Below are positions 1 to 8,808 of a DNA stretch of 64,000 nt, piece after piece. Within the stretch, counting starts at the first letter, position 1; every line of letters starts with the position of its first letter. The DNA comes from Myxococcales bacterium (GTDB lineage: Bacteria; Myxococcota_A; Bradymonadia; REDH01). A program made the translations under genes and the position numbers. Location of the stretch: positions 27,406 to 91,405 of the forward strand of contig JACKDJ010000020.1 in the NCBI GenBank assembly GCA_020633625.1. Reading direction: 5' to 3'. The notes below the pieces were generated by a model. The model was not told where the DNA came from, did no database searches, and worked only from the letters and a program-made list of their open reading frames with translations.

Positions 1-16
1 GACCAGGCGATCTGCC

Positions 17-730
17 GTGCATACGCTGCCAGACCCCTCCATCGAGCTCGTCACGCGCGTTCGGGCTCAGCTTCGGACCGACGACCGCGCGGTCCCGACG
101 ATGGAGCTCTCGCTGGCGCTCAACGTCAGCGCGCAGCTCTCGAGCCGCCTCCTTGCTCGCATCGAGGAGCGGCCGGGGCTCGCAAGCTTCGCCGACATCC
201 GCGCGGCGATTGAGCGGCCCGCCGACGGGCTGGAGCGGCAGATCGTGAACGCGAAGGGATGGGACGACGCCGTCCACCGCGTCGAGGCTCGCGGCGTCGA
301 ACGCGCGGCGGCGCGGGCGATGGTCGACTGGGTCATCCTCGACATGGCCATCGATGCCTACCAGCACCGGGCGACGAGCCCGCGCGCCCTGACCGAAGTC
401 GCTGCGGCGGTCGGTATCTCCGTCGAGGACGCTGCGCGCGACGGCGCCGAGGCGACACTGCGGCGTGCGTCGGGACCAGGCGCAGACCGCCTCGGCCTCA
501 CGCGAGCCTTCGTGGGTGCGGCGCTGATCACCTTCAGCGAGGCGTTCCCGCTCGGCGACGCTCTCGCGGACCCGGATCGCGTCGACACCGCGCTCCGCGG
601 CGCCGCCGCCATCGACGACGGCGACCCGTCAGCGGCCGCCGCCATCTGGGCAGGCGAGCTCGGTCTCGCCCCTCATGCAGCAGAGCGCCTGGCCCGAGCC
701 ATGGTCGCCGCGTTTGGGCGCCGCGCGTAG
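17..730 (+). CDS. Unrecognised alpha-helical protein, possibly 5'-truncated
   Basis: I do not recognise this protein (237 residues from the GTG at 17). It is predicted mostly helical, rich in Ala, Arg, Asp and Glu, with no signal peptide, membrane segment or Cys cluster, so probably cytosolic. The reading frame stays open to base 2, so the gene may begin upstream of the window and the GTG may be internal; no strong ribosome binding site precedes it. It converges on aroF, with the two stop codons about 30 bp apart. GC-rich third positions suggest it is really coding. No function is proposed. Confidence 0.6.
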   Translation: MHTLPDPSIELVTRVRAQLRTDDRAVPTMELSLALNVSAQLSSRLLARIEERPGLASFADIRAAIERPADGLERQIVNAKGWDDAVHRVEARGVERAAARAMVDWVILDMAIDAYQHRATSPRALTEVAAAVGISVEDAARDGAEATLRRASGPGADRLGLTRAFVGAALITFSEAFPLGDALADPDRVDTALRGAAAIDDGDPSAAAAIWAGELGLAPHAAERLARAMVAAFGRRA

Positions 731-761
731 CGGCGTGAGGCCACCGGCCGCGAGAGCGGCG

Positions 762-1772
762 TCAATCGAGCATCGCCTCACGCAGCCGCTTGAGCTGGAT
801 CGCGAGCGCGTCGAGCTGCGCCGGGTATAGCGACTGTGCGCCGTCCGACAGGGCCTCGCTGGGGTCCGGATGCATCTCGATGATCAGGCCGTCAGCGCCG
901 GCGGCCGTCGCGGCACGCGCGAGAGGCGCCACCAAGTCGCGACGCCCGCAGCCATGCGAAGGGTCCGCGACGATCGGAAGGTGCGTACGGGTGCGGGCCG
1001 CGGCGATCGCTCCGATGTCGAGCACGTTCCGCGTCATGTCATCGAACGACCGGATGCCCCGTTCGCACAGGATGACCTGCTCGTTGCCTCCGCGCAGGAC
1101 GTATTCGGCTGCGAGCAGCCACTCCTTGATCGTCGCCGCCATCCCGCGCTTGAGCATGACGGGGACGCGCAGCTCGCCGACCGCCGTGAGCAGCGCGAAG
1201 TTCTGCATGTTGCGCGCCCCGATCTGGATGATGTCGGCGAGGTCTGCGATCGCGCGCGCTGAGTCGGGGTCGACCGCCTCGGTGACGACCGCGAGGCCGT
1301 GCGCGTCTGCCGCTTCGCGCATCCAGCGGAGCCCGTCGAGCCCCAGGCCTTGGAACGAGTACGGAGAAGTCCGTGGCTTGAAGACCCCGCCGCGCAGAAC
1401 GGTGCCGCCTGCGTGTGCGACCAGCTCTGCCGACCGGAAGATCTGATCCCGGCTCTCGACCGCGCACGGTCCCGCCATCAGCGCGAGCCCGCCGCCGCCC
1501 ACGAGCGTCCCGTTCGGCAGCTCGATGATCGTTGGGGTCGGCTTCCACTCCCACGACACCAGCTTGTATGGCGCCGACACCGAGATCACCTCGCGGACGT
1601 TCGGCAATCCGACGAAGCGCCCGGCATCTACCGGGCCGTCGTTGCCGACCACACCGATCGCCGTGCGCTGGCCCCCAGGGATCGGGCGCGCCTCGAAGCC
1701 GAGACGCTCGATGGTGTCGCAGACGCGCTGGATGTCACTCTCGTCGGCCGCGGCCGACATCACGATCAGCAT
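762..1772 (-). CDS. aroF: DAHP synthase (3-deoxy-7-phosphoheptulonate synthase), AroF/type I-beta
   Basis: This enzyme condenses phosphoenolpyruvate with erythrose 4-phosphate, the first step of the shikimate pathway. Residues 1-70 look like the ferredoxin-like/ACT-type N-terminal regulatory domain known from Thermotoga-type DAHP synthases, and the barrel follows. Family motifs visible are GPCAVES at 101-107, RGGVFKPRTSPYSFQG at 127-142, QIGARNMQNF, LKRGM, DPSHGCGRR and EMHPDPSEALSDG. At 336 residues it matches the ACT-type family. Its ATG at 1772 overlaps the trpBA stop by 7 nt behind a GGAGGAG ribosome binding site. It is the last gene of the trp operon, so precursor supply should be co-regulated with tryptophan synthesis. 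Confidence 0.96.
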   Translation of the reverse strand: MLIVMSAAADESDIQRVCDTIERLGFEARPIPGGQRTAIGVVGNDGPVDAGRFVGLPNVREVISVSAPYKLVSWEWKPTPTIIELPNGTLVGGGGLALMAGPCAVESRDQIFRSAELVAHAGGTVLRGGVFKPRTSPYSFQGLGLDGLRWMREAADAHGLAVVTEAVDPDSARAIADLADIIQIGARNMQNFALLTAVGELRVPVMLKRGMAATIKEWLLAAEYVLRGGNEQVILCERGIRSFDDMTRNVLDIGAIAAARTRTHLPIVADPSHGCGRRDLVAPLARAATAAGADGLIIEMHPDPSEALSDGAQSLYPAQLDALAIQLKRLREAMLD

Positions 1773-3901
1773 CTCTCCTCCTGGGTCCGAACCTCGGCCA
1801 GTGACGCCGCGTCGAGGGCGGAGCGCACTTCGGTTGCAAACGCCACGATCGCCCCCCGCGCGGCGGTCGTATCGTCAATGGACTCGGCGAGCCTCCGCAC
1901 GATCGCCGAGCCGATGATCACGCCGTCGGCCCCCGCGGCGCACACCGCGGCGGCGTGCTCTGCAGACGACACACCGAACCCGACCAGCAACGGCAGCGAT
2001 GTGTGGGAACGGGCGCGCGCAAGCGTCGAAGCAAGCTCGTCCGAGACACCTGCACGCTCCCCGGTGGTCCCCACGTGCGCGACGACATACAAGTAGCCCT
2101 CCGCGACTTCCGCCACACGCGCGAGCCGGGCGTCGGTCGTCAGCGAGCTCACGACGAAGACGGGCGCTACGCTGCTTGCCCGGGCCGCCTCGACGGCGGC
2201 GTGAGCCTCCTCGAGGGGGAGGTCCGCTACCAACACGGCGTCGATGCCGACGCGTGCGCAGTCGGCGTAGAAGCGCGCGACCCCTCGCTGCTCGATCAGG
2301 TTCGCATAGATGAGCAGGGCGATCGGCACGCTCGGGTGCCTCGCCCGGACGCGCGCCATCGTGGCGAAGCACCCGTCCGTCGTCATCCCGGCATCGAGCG
2401 CCCGAACGTCGGCGGCCTGGATCACCGGGCCGTCTGCGGGCGGGTCCGAGAACGGGAAGCCGAACTCGAGCACGTCGGCACCAGCCTCGACAAGCGCGTC
2501 GGCGAGGTCGACCGTCACGTCCGGGCTCGGGTCGCCGACGACGAGGAACGGCACAAACGCGCTGCGACCCTCACGCCGCAGGTCCGACAGCGCGGCGTCC
2601 AAGCGACCGGGGTCGTGCTCGGCAGAGACCACCGCCGATGCGCCGCCGACGGGCAGGTCCTGCGGCCCGCGGCGCGGGGCAGCGGCCACGGGCCCACCGA
2701 CGGCGGTGGCGTGCCCCGGGCTGTGCCGCGGGGCGCGGGCCGCGAGGGCTCGCGTCGCGTGCTCGACGTCTTTGTCGCCGCGCCCGGACAGGTTCGCGAC
2801 AATCACCTGGCCGGGTGCCGGCGCCATGCGGAGAACGTGTGCGATCGCGTGCGACGATTCCAGCGCCGGCAGGATCCCCTCGTGGCGACACAGCCACTCG
2901 AAGGCGTCGAGCGCCTCGTCGTCGGTCACGGAGACATACCGGGCGCGGCCCGTGTCTCGGAGCCAAGAGTGCTCCGGCCCGACGCCGGGGTAGTCGAGCC
3001 CCGCCGAGATGCTGTGCGCTTCTTGGATCTGTCCGTCCGAGTCTTGCAGGACGTAGGAGCGGGATCCGTGGACGCAGCCAGGTCGGCCATGACCCAGCGG
3101 AGCCCCGTGGTGCCCGGTCTCGATGCCGAGCCCGGCGGGCTCGACGCCAATGAGCGCCGTCGAGAGGTCGTCGACGAAAGCGGTGAAGATGCCCATCGCG
3201 TTGGAGCCACCGCCCACGCATGCGACGACGGCGTCGGGGAGGCGGCCCGCTTGGGCGAGGACCTGGGCGCGAGCCTCGTCGCCGATCACCCGTTGCAGGT
3301 CGCGGACCATGGTCGGGAACGGGTGAGGGCCGGCGACGGTACCAAAGACGTAGAAGGTGTCTGCGAGCGACGAAGTCCAGGCTCGGAGCGCCTCGTTGAT
3401 CGCGTCCTTCAGCGAGCGTGACCCCGCCTCGACCGGGCGGACCGTCGCGCCAAACAACCGCATGCGCGCGACGTTCGGGGCTTGCCGCTCCACGTCCTTC
3501 GCGCCCATGAAGATCTCGACATCGAGCCCGAGCAGCGCACCTGCCATCGCGGTCGCGACGCCATGCTGGCCTGCCCCGGTCTCTGCGATCAGACGCCGCT
3601 TGCCCATCCGACGCGCGAGGAGCGCCTGACCGATCGTGTTGTTTGTCTTGTGCGCCCCACCGTGGAGGAGGTCCTCGCGCTTGAGAAAGACCTCTGCGCC
3701 CGTCGCGTCGCTGAGCGCCGGAGAGCGATACAGCGGCGTCGGTCGGCCCGCGTAGTCGGAGAGCAAGCGGTCGAGCTCACGCCGGTACTCCGGGTCGCCG
3801 CTGGCCGCGAGCCACGCCGACTCCATCTCCTCGAGCGCCGGCACCAGGAGCTCCGAGACGTAGAAGCCGCCGTAGGGGCCGAACCGTCCGTCGCCTATCA
3901 C
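1766..3901 (-). CDS. trpBA: Fused tryptophan synthase, beta-alpha order (TrpB-TrpA)
   Basis: A single 711-residue polypeptide carries both tryptophan synthase subunits. TrpB (about 1-385) has HKTNN with the PLP lysine at K85, CVGGGSNA near 228-235 and the SGRGDKD C-terminal signature at 372-378. A Pro/Ala/Gly-rich linker (about 388-430) leads to TrpA (433-711), with catalytic Glu in LEFGFPFSDP (E479) and Asp in PPADGP (D490). There is no stop between the domains. The GTG start at 3901 overlaps the trpF stop (GTGA) and has GGAGG six bases upstream; the open frame further upstream is read-through of other genes. TrpB makes tryptophan from serine and indole, and TrpA releases indole from indole-glycerol phosphate. 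Fungal fusions have the opposite order. Confidence 0.95.
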   Translation of the reverse strand: MIGDGRFGPYGGFYVSELLVPALEEMESAWLAASGDPEYRRELDRLLSDYAGRPTPLYRSPALSDATGAEVFLKREDLLHGGAHKTNNTIGQALLARRMGKRRLIAETGAGQHGVATAMAGALLGLDVEIFMGAKDVERQAPNVARMRLFGATVRPVEAGSRSLKDAINEALRAWTSSLADTFYVFGTVAGPHPFPTMVRDLQRVIGDEARAQVLAQAGRLPDAVVACVGGGSNAMGIFTAFVDDLSTALIGVEPAGLGIETGHHGAPLGHGRPGCVHGSRSYVLQDSDGQIQEAHSISAGLDYPGVGPEHSWLRDTGRARYVSVTDDEALDAFEWLCRHEGILPALESSHAIAHVLRMAPAPGQVIVANLSGRGDKDVEHATRALAARAPRHSPGHATAVGGPVAAAPRRGPQDLPVGGASAVVSAEHDPGRLDAALSDLRREGRSAFVPFLVVGDPSPDVTVDLADALVEAGADVLEFGFPFSDPPADGPVIQAADVRALDAGMTTDGCFATMARVRARHPSVPIALLIYANLIEQRGVARFYADCARVGIDAVLVADLPLEEAHAAVEAARASSVAPVFVVSSLTTDARLARVAEVAEGYLYVVAHVGTTGERAGVSDELASTLARARSHTSLPLLVGFGVSSAEHAAAVCAAGADGVIIGSAIVRRLAESIDDTTAARGAIVAFATEVRSALDAASLAEVRTQEERC

Positions 3902-4524
3902 TTCACACCTCCGCCAAAGGCGCGGACCGCGGCGATGAGCGCCGCGATCTTTGCCGGATCTTGAGCCCCGTTCGTCTCGATACCCGACGCCACGTCGACC
4001 CCCGCGGCGCCGGTCGCGGCCAGCGCCGCGCCCACACGCGAAGCGTCGAGCCCGCCGGCGACGAGCACGCGCTCTGCATCCAGACCCGCCGACCGCAGCG
4101 CCGCCGGCGCGCCGCTCCAATCCCACGTGACCCCGCTCCCGGGCGTACGGCCGTCGAGCACCACACGGTCCACCGCGCCGGCGAGCTCCTCGCTCAGATC
4201 GATCACCGAGACGCCGCGCCAGACCTCGAAGGGGCCCCCGATCGCATCGCAGTACGCCGCCGACTCGGCCCCGTGAAGTTGCACCGCATCGACGCGGAGG
4301 GTGCGCGCGATTCGCATGACGAAGGCCGCCGGCTGATCCGCGAACACCGCTACAACCCGAGTCGCAACGCCGACGAGTCGTTCGCGCAGCTCGAGCGCGC
4401 GCTCCAGCTCGACTCGACGTCGGCTGGCCGGTGCGAACGTGAACCCAACGAAGTCCGCGCCGGCCGCGACGCACGCGTCGACGCCAGCCTCGTCGCGCAC
4501 GCCGCAGATCTTCACCACGCTCAC
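3898..4524 (-). CDS. trpF: Phosphoribosylanthranilate isomerase
   Basis: TrpF converts N-(5-phosphoribosyl)anthranilate to the carboxyphenylamino-deoxyribulose phosphate used by TrpC. The 208-residue barrel opens with VKICGVRD, in which the Cys is the usual catalytic residue, and has VQLHG, VVLDGRTPGSGVTWDW and a C-terminal GVDVASGIE phosphate-binding segment. The GTG start at 4524 overlaps the trpC stop by 4 nt and its own stop overlaps the trpBA start by 4 nt, so translation is probably coupled. Length and motifs are normal for the family. Confidence 0.96.
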   Translation of the reverse strand: MSVVKICGVRDEAGVDACVAAGADFVGFTFAPASRRRVELERALELRERLVGVATRVVAVFADQPAAFVMRIARTLRVDAVQLHGAESAAYCDAIGGPFEVWRGVSVIDLSEELAGAVDRVVLDGRTPGSGVTWDWSGAPAALRSAGLDAERVLVAGGLDASRVGAALAATGAAGVDVASGIETNGAQDPAKIAALIAAVRAFGGGVK

Positions 4525-5315
4525 GCCGCCTCCAGAGGCCGGAACCCGAGCGCCTCGATCGCGGCGCCTGTGTCGGCCTCCGCGACGAGCGCTGTGCCGA
4601 TGAGCACGGCGTCGGCCAGAGACGCGAGGCGCCCCACTGCGCCAGCGGTCGAAACTCCGCTCTCGGCGACACGTACGACGCCAGCCGGCAGCCGGTCGAG
4701 CCGCCGAAGCATGTTCCCCTCGTCGATCTCGAGGGTGCGGAGGTCGCGGCTGTTGACGCCGATGACATCAGCGCCCGCGTCGAGAGCGACGGCGAGCTCG
4801 TCGTCGTCATGCGTCTCGACGAGCGCGGCCATGCCGAGCGACCGGGCGTAGGCCAGCAGCGGCGGCACGCCCGAGCTGCCCAGCACCGACACCATCAACA
4901 GCACGGCGTCGGCGCCCGCGGCCCGCGCTTCGGCGATCTGGTACTCGCCGACGACGAAGTCTTTCGCCAGCAGCGGCGTCTCGACCGTCGCCCGCGCCGC
5001 GCTCAGGAGATCATAGCCGCCGTCGAAGAACGGTCGGTCGCAGAGCACCGAGATTGCGCCCGCGTATCGCGCATACGCTCCGACGACCGTACGAACCTCC
5101 TCACGACTGCGCAGGACGCCACGCGACGGAGAGCGTGGCTTGAACTCGGCGATCAGCCGCGGGCCGGCGGGGCGCGACCGCAGCGCCCCCGCGAAGTCAC
5201 GACTCGTCGGCGCGAGCGTCGCCTCGACCCGTGCGAGCGGCAGCGCCGCGCAGCGCACTTCGACGTCGACGCGGGTGCGAGCAACGATACGATCCAGGAC
5301 GTTCGGCGCGGTCAT
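4521..5315 (-). CDS. trpC: Indole-3-glycerol phosphate synthase
   Basis: TrpC closes the indole ring, giving indole-3-glycerol phosphate for the TrpA domain. The 264-residue protein has the family signatures IAEFKPRSPSRG (substrate lysine), LLAKDFVV, ADAVLLMVSVL, LVETHDDDEL, VIGVNSRDL and VAESGVST. The ATG at 5315 sits in an ATGA overlap with the trpD stop; an open frame upstream of it has no TrpC homology. It is a separate gene here, not fused to trpF as in Escherichia coli. Confidence 0.96.
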   Translation of the reverse strand: MTAPNVLDRIVARTRVDVEVRCAALPLARVEATLAPTSRDFAGALRSRPAGPRLIAEFKPRSPSRGVLRSREEVRTVVGAYARYAGAISVLCDRPFFDGGYDLLSAARATVETPLLAKDFVVGEYQIAEARAAGADAVLLMVSVLGSSGVPPLLAYARSLGMAALVETHDDDELAVALDAGADVIGVNSRDLRTLEIDEGNMLRRLDRLPAGVVRVAESGVSTAGAVGRLASLADAVLIGTALVAEADTGAAIEALGFRPLEAA

Positions 5316-6337
5316 TCCGGCTGCCTCGTCGCCGCCCGGTAACGCTCGAACGTGCGGAGCGCCCTCCCCGACTGGAGCGTGTCGAGCGCGATCTCGAGAC
5401 CTGCGCCGATCGACGGAGCGCGACCTGCGACATAGAGGGCAGCGCCGGCGTTGAGGGCGGTGTGCAGCGTGCGCGCGCCGTCGTCTCGCCCGTCGAGGAT
5501 CCGCTCGAAGTGCGCGACGTTCTCTGCAGTGTCGCCGCCGGCGATCGCGTCGAAGCGCACCTGCTGAAGACCAAACGCCTCGGGCGCCACGGTGCGCTCC
5601 GTCACCTCGCCGTCGCACAGCTCCCACAGCCGGGTCGGCGCACACAGAGAGATCTCGTCGAGGCCGTCCTCGCCCCAGACGACCAGCGCCCGCTCGCAGC
5701 CGAGCCGGCGCAGCGCCTCCAGCAGCAGGGGCGCTCGCTCAGGGTCGCTCACCCCGATCACCTGGCGCTGTGCACCGGCGGGATTGCAGATTGGGCCGAT
5801 CAGGTTGAAGCAGGTCCGGAAGCCCAGGGCGCGGCGGATCGGCGTAACCTGGCCGAGCGCCGGGTGGTGCCTGCGTGCATACAGAAACACGACGTCGCCG
5901 CCACGGATCAGCGCCTCGGCGCGGGCGGGAGTGAGCTCGATGTCGACGCCGAGCTGCTCGAGCACATCCATCGAGCCGCACCGACCGGAAGATGCCCGGT
6001 TTCCGTGTTTGGCGACCTTCACACCGCACGACGCGACGACGAACGCAGCGAGCGTGGAGGTGTTGATCGTCGGCAGCCCGCTGCCCCCGGTGCCGCACGT
6101 GTCGAGGACGGGAGCGCCAGCGTCGATCGTCACCGCGTGGCGCCGCATCACGGACGCAAACGCGGCGAGCTCGTCGGCGGACTCTCCCTTCACCGCGATC
6201 GCCGTGAGGACCGCGGCGACCTGTGGGCTGTCGAGGACGCCCTCGAGCATCGCCGACATCAGCGCCGTCGCTGTGGGCGCATCGAGCGAGGCGCCGCTGA
6301 CGAGCGTGCGGATGGCGCGACGATACGTCTCGCTCAT
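5312..6337 (-). CDS. trpD: Anthranilate phosphoribosyltransferase
   Basis: TrpD transfers phosphoribose from PRPP to anthranilate. The 341-residue protein has the N-terminal helical domain, then DTCGTGGSGLPTINTST (PRPP and Mg binding), VAKHGNRASSGRCGSMDVLE, and a late GEDGLDE segment. The ATG at 6337 lies in an ATGA overlap with the trpG stop, which fixes the start; upstream in-frame sequence is low-complexity and arginine-rich and is not TrpD. It is not fused to the glutaminase TrpG, which is encoded separately just upstream. Confidence 0.96.
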   Translation of the reverse strand: MSETYRRAIRTLVSGASLDAPTATALMSAMLEGVLDSPQVAAVLTAIAVKGESADELAAFASVMRRHAVTIDAGAPVLDTCGTGGSGLPTINTSTLAAFVVASCGVKVAKHGNRASSGRCGSMDVLEQLGVDIELTPARAEALIRGGDVVFLYARRHHPALGQVTPIRRALGFRTCFNLIGPICNPAGAQRQVIGVSDPERAPLLLEALRRLGCERALVVWGEDGLDEISLCAPTRLWELCDGEVTERTVAPEAFGLQQVRFDAIAGGDTAENVAHFERILDGRDDGARTLHTALNAGAALYVAGRAPSIGAGLEIALDTLQSGRALRTFERYRAATRQPE

Positions 6338-6912
6338 CGGACCTCGAGGAAGTTCCGCATCATCGCGGCGCCGTCGGGCGTGCCGATGCTCTCGGGATGG
6401 AACTGCACGCCGTGGAGCGGCCAAGCGACGTGGGCCAGCCCCATCACCAGTCCGTCTGCGGTCGTCGCCGTGACGCGAAGCGCGGCGGGGATCGACCCCG
6501 GCTCCACGACGAGCGAATGGTAGCGCATGACCTCGAGCTCCGGCGGGAGACCCGCAAACACGCTGGTGCCGTCGTGCGTGATCCGGCTGGTCTTTCCGTG
6601 GACGACGCTCGGCGCGCGCACCACAGCGGCACCGAGCCGACTGGCGAGACCCTGGTGTCCCAGGCAGACGCCGAGGATCGGGAGGGTCGGGGCCAGCGCG
6701 TCGATCACGTCGCCGCAGACACCGAAGTCGCGCGCGTTTGTCGGGTTGCCCGGGCCCGGAGAGATGACGACGCGCGCCGGCGCCATCGAGCGAACGCCGT
6801 CGAGGTCGATCGCGTCGTTGCGGACGACGACGACCTCCTCGCCGAGCGCTCCGATGAGCTGGGCGAGGTTGTGGGTGAAGGAGTCGTAGTTGTCGAGGAG
6901 CAGCGTCGTCAC
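6334..6912 (-). CDS. trpG: Anthranilate synthase glutamine amidotransferase subunit
   Basis: This class I glutaminase supplies ammonia to TrpE. The 192-residue protein starts with LLLDNYDSFTHNL and shows SPGPGNPTNA, the nucleophile Cys in GVCLGHQ (C83) and the His/Glu pair in FHPES (H172, E174), so the catalytic triad is complete. The ATG at 6912 overlaps the trpE stop by 4 nt. Such subunits can also serve p-aminobenzoate synthase; the operon context favours TrpG, but a dual role cannot be excluded. Confidence 0.95.
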   Translation of the reverse strand: MTTLLLDNYDSFTHNLAQLIGALGEEVVVVRNDAIDLDGVRSMAPARVVISPGPGNPTNARDFGVCGDVIDALAPTLPILGVCLGHQGLASRLGAAVVRAPSVVHGKTSRITHDGTSVFAGLPPELEVMRYHSLVVEPGSIPAALRVTATTADGLVMGLAHVAWPLHGVQFHPESIGTPDGAAMMRNFLEVR

Positions 6913-8441
6913 GTCGTGGGCTCCGTGGTCGCGGCGCGCTGCCGGTCGAGGGCCATCGCGATCGCCGCGAGGGCGGCGCGGGCTTTGCTACGGCACTCCT
7001 CGTACTCTGCGTCGGGGTCGGAGTCGAACACGATCCCTGCGCCCGTCTGCACGTGGACTTTGTCTGACGTTACGACGAGCGTACGAATCGCGATGCAGGT
7101 GTCGAGGTTGCCCGCGAAGTCGAAGTAGCCAACCGCCCCGGCGTAGATCCCGCGCCGGTCCGGCTCCAGCCGTGCCAGGACCTCGCAGGCCCGGACCTTT
7201 GGTGCGCCGCTCACGGTCCCCGCCGGAAAGCACGCACGGAACACGTCGAACGCGCTCTTCCCGGGCGCGAGCGTGCCGTGGACGTCGGACACGATGTGCA
7301 TGACGTGGGAGTAGCGCTCGATGTGGAGGGGGTCGTGGACGGTGACGGACCCGACCGCCGCGACCCTCCCCACGTCGTTGCGGCCAAGGTCGACGAGCAT
7401 CCTGTGCTCGGCGAGCTCCTTTGCGTCGGCGAGGAGCTCGACCTCGAGCGCGGCGTCGTCGTCTGGTGTGTCGCCGCGTCGCCGCGTCCCGGCGATCGGC
7501 CGCACCCGGATCTCCTCGCCGTCGAGTCGGACCAACACTTCTGGTGACGATCCGACGATCGTACAGTCATCAAAGTGAAAGAAGAACATGTACGGCGACG
7601 GATTCAGCGCACGGAGCGAGCGGTAGAGCGTGAAGCCGTCTACCTGCGCCTCGACGGTCATCCGCTGGCTCAGCACGACCTGAAACACCTCTCCTGCCAC
7701 CACTGCCGCCTTCGCCTCGGCCACCGCGGCGCAGTACTCCGCGCGCGTCCGGTTCAACCTCAGGCTGCCCTCCAAGGCCGCGGGCGAGCTCGGCTCTACG
7801 AACCACGGCGCCTCGGGCTCGCTCGCCGCGCTAGACAGCGACGCCACCATCCCCCCGAGCCTGGCCGCGGCCGCTCGGTACGACGCTTCGCGATCGCCGC
7901 TCAGCTTCGCGTGGGCCAAGAAGACGAGGCGGTGCTGCAGGTGGTCATAGATCACCAGCTCCTCGGGGAGCAGCACCCGCAGCGCCGGAAGCCCCAGCCC
8001 AGCAGCCGCCGGTAGCGGAACTCGCTCGAAGGCGGCCACGCAGTCGAACCCTATCCAACCGACCGCCCCGCCCTGGAACCGCGGCGTGTCGGCCGCCGCC
8101 CAGACGCGGTACTCCGACAGCAGCGACTCCAGCAGCGAGAGCGGATCGTCGACCCTCGACTCCGCGCGCTCGCCGCCGCGCCAGACCTCCGCGACACCAG
8201 CGTCCCAGCTCACGCGGTCCCGAACGCCCACGCCCATGAAGCTGTAGCGCCCCATCAGCTCGCCGCCCTCGACCGACTCCAGCAGAAACGACCCCTCGCG
8301 ACCGCCCCACAGTCGACGAAACACGGAGATCGGCGACTCCAGGTCGACGCGCAGCGTCAGAGTCAGCGCGACGTGGCTCTCCGGGCCCCGGTGCCCCAGG
8401 ACCGCGTCTAGCGACGGCTGTATGCCCCGCAGCGACGTCAC
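6909..8441 (-). CDS. trpE: Anthranilate synthase component I
   Basis: TrpE converts chorismate and ammonia to anthranilate, the committed step. The 510-residue protein has the N-terminal LLES element (in SFLLESVEGG) that forms the tryptophan feedback site in characterised TrpE, followed by the chorismate-binding domain with VVLSQRM, NPSPYMFFF, GSSPEVLVR, RPIAGTRRRG, MLVDLGRND, FPAGTVSGAPK and a late GAVGYF segment. The enzyme is therefore probably feedback-inhibited. The GTG at 8441 overlaps the trpR stop (GTGA). The frame is open further upstream into trpR, but that stretch is unlike TrpE, so the GTG is preferred. Confidence 0.95.
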   Translation of the reverse strand: MTSLRGIQPSLDAVLGHRGPESHVALTLTLRVDLESPISVFRRLWGGREGSFLLESVEGGELMGRYSFMGVGVRDRVSWDAGVAEVWRGGERAESRVDDPLSLLESLLSEYRVWAAADTPRFQGGAVGWIGFDCVAAFERVPLPAAAGLGLPALRVLLPEELVIYDHLQHRLVFLAHAKLSGDREASYRAAAARLGGMVASLSSAASEPEAPWFVEPSSPAALEGSLRLNRTRAEYCAAVAEAKAAVVAGEVFQVVLSQRMTVEAQVDGFTLYRSLRALNPSPYMFFFHFDDCTIVGSSPEVLVRLDGEEIRVRPIAGTRRRGDTPDDDAALEVELLADAKELAEHRMLVDLGRNDVGRVAAVGSVTVHDPLHIERYSHVMHIVSDVHGTLAPGKSAFDVFRACFPAGTVSGAPKVRACEVLARLEPDRRGIYAGAVGYFDFAGNLDTCIAIRTLVVTSDKVHVQTGAGIVFDSDPDAEYEECRSKARAALAAIAMALDRQRAATTEPTT

Positions 8442-8722
8442 GCGTCGTCGCCGCCCAGAAGGTCGAGCGCCAGCCGGAACCCACCGAAGCCGTACTTGAT
8501 CTGCCGGCTGCCCCGGCTGATCGTCGTCACCGACGCCCCGATCTCGTCCCGGATGGCGCGCTGGCTCATCCCCCGATCCAGCCGCTTCACGATCTCCCAT
8601 CGCTCCGACAGCGCCTCCACCTCGTGCGGCGTCAGCAGATCGAGCAGCAGGCGACTCACCTCCTCGGCGTCGTCGAGGCGGGTCAGAACGGTCAGAAGGT
8701 CATCCGGTAGGCGCGGGTCCAT
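8438..8722 (-). CDS. trpR: Trp repressor family protein
   Basis: A small TrpR-fold DNA-binding protein of 94 residues, counted from the ATG at 8722, which has a GAGGA motif six bases upstream. A GTG at 8749 would add nine residues. The core LLTPHEVEALSERWEIV, then GMSQRAIRDEIGASVTTISR with the helix-turn-helix, and GSRQIKYG align by eye with E. coli TrpR, which is 108 residues. As first gene of the trp operon and overlapping trpE, it is probably an autoregulated tryptophan-responsive repressor. Ligand specificity is inferred from context; the YerC branch of the family is the alternative. Confidence 0.85.
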   Translation of the reverse strand: MDPRLPDDLLTVLTRLDDAEEVSRLLLDLLTPHEVEALSERWEIVKRLDRGMSQRAIRDEIGASVTTISRGSRQIKYGFGGFRLALDLLGGDDA

Positions 8723-8766
8723 GGCGGGTCCTCGTGGCTCGGCGGTCACAGCTTGACCGATTTAGC

Positions 8767-8796
8767 GTAGTAGAACACCAGCCTGATGGATGTCAA
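8767..8796 (-). promoter_or_regulatory. Predicted sigma70-like promoter of the trp operon
   Basis: On the minus strand a perfect TTGACA (8796-8791) is followed after 18 bases by TACTAC (8772-8767), in the 86-bp gap between the radical SAM gene stop and trpR. The leader before the trpR ATG would be about 40 nt, too short for a Trp-rich attenuator. The element overlaps a plus-strand TTTAGCG-AGTA-like string that resembles, from memory, half of the E. coli trpR operator, so TrpR could act here. Prediction only. Confidence 0.5.
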
Positions 8797-8808
8797 GCGG
8801 CTCCGGAG

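Noticed and set aside
3902..4810. 303-codon in-frame extension upstream of trpBA
   Set aside because: It is trpF and trpC read in another frame and is Arg-rich without homology. The GTG at 3901 has an ideal GGAGG and matches the normal TrpB N-terminus.
8722..8800. Trp attenuator leader peptide
   Set aside because: The predicted leader is about 40 nt and has no small reading frame with tandem Trp codons and no terminator/antiterminator pair.
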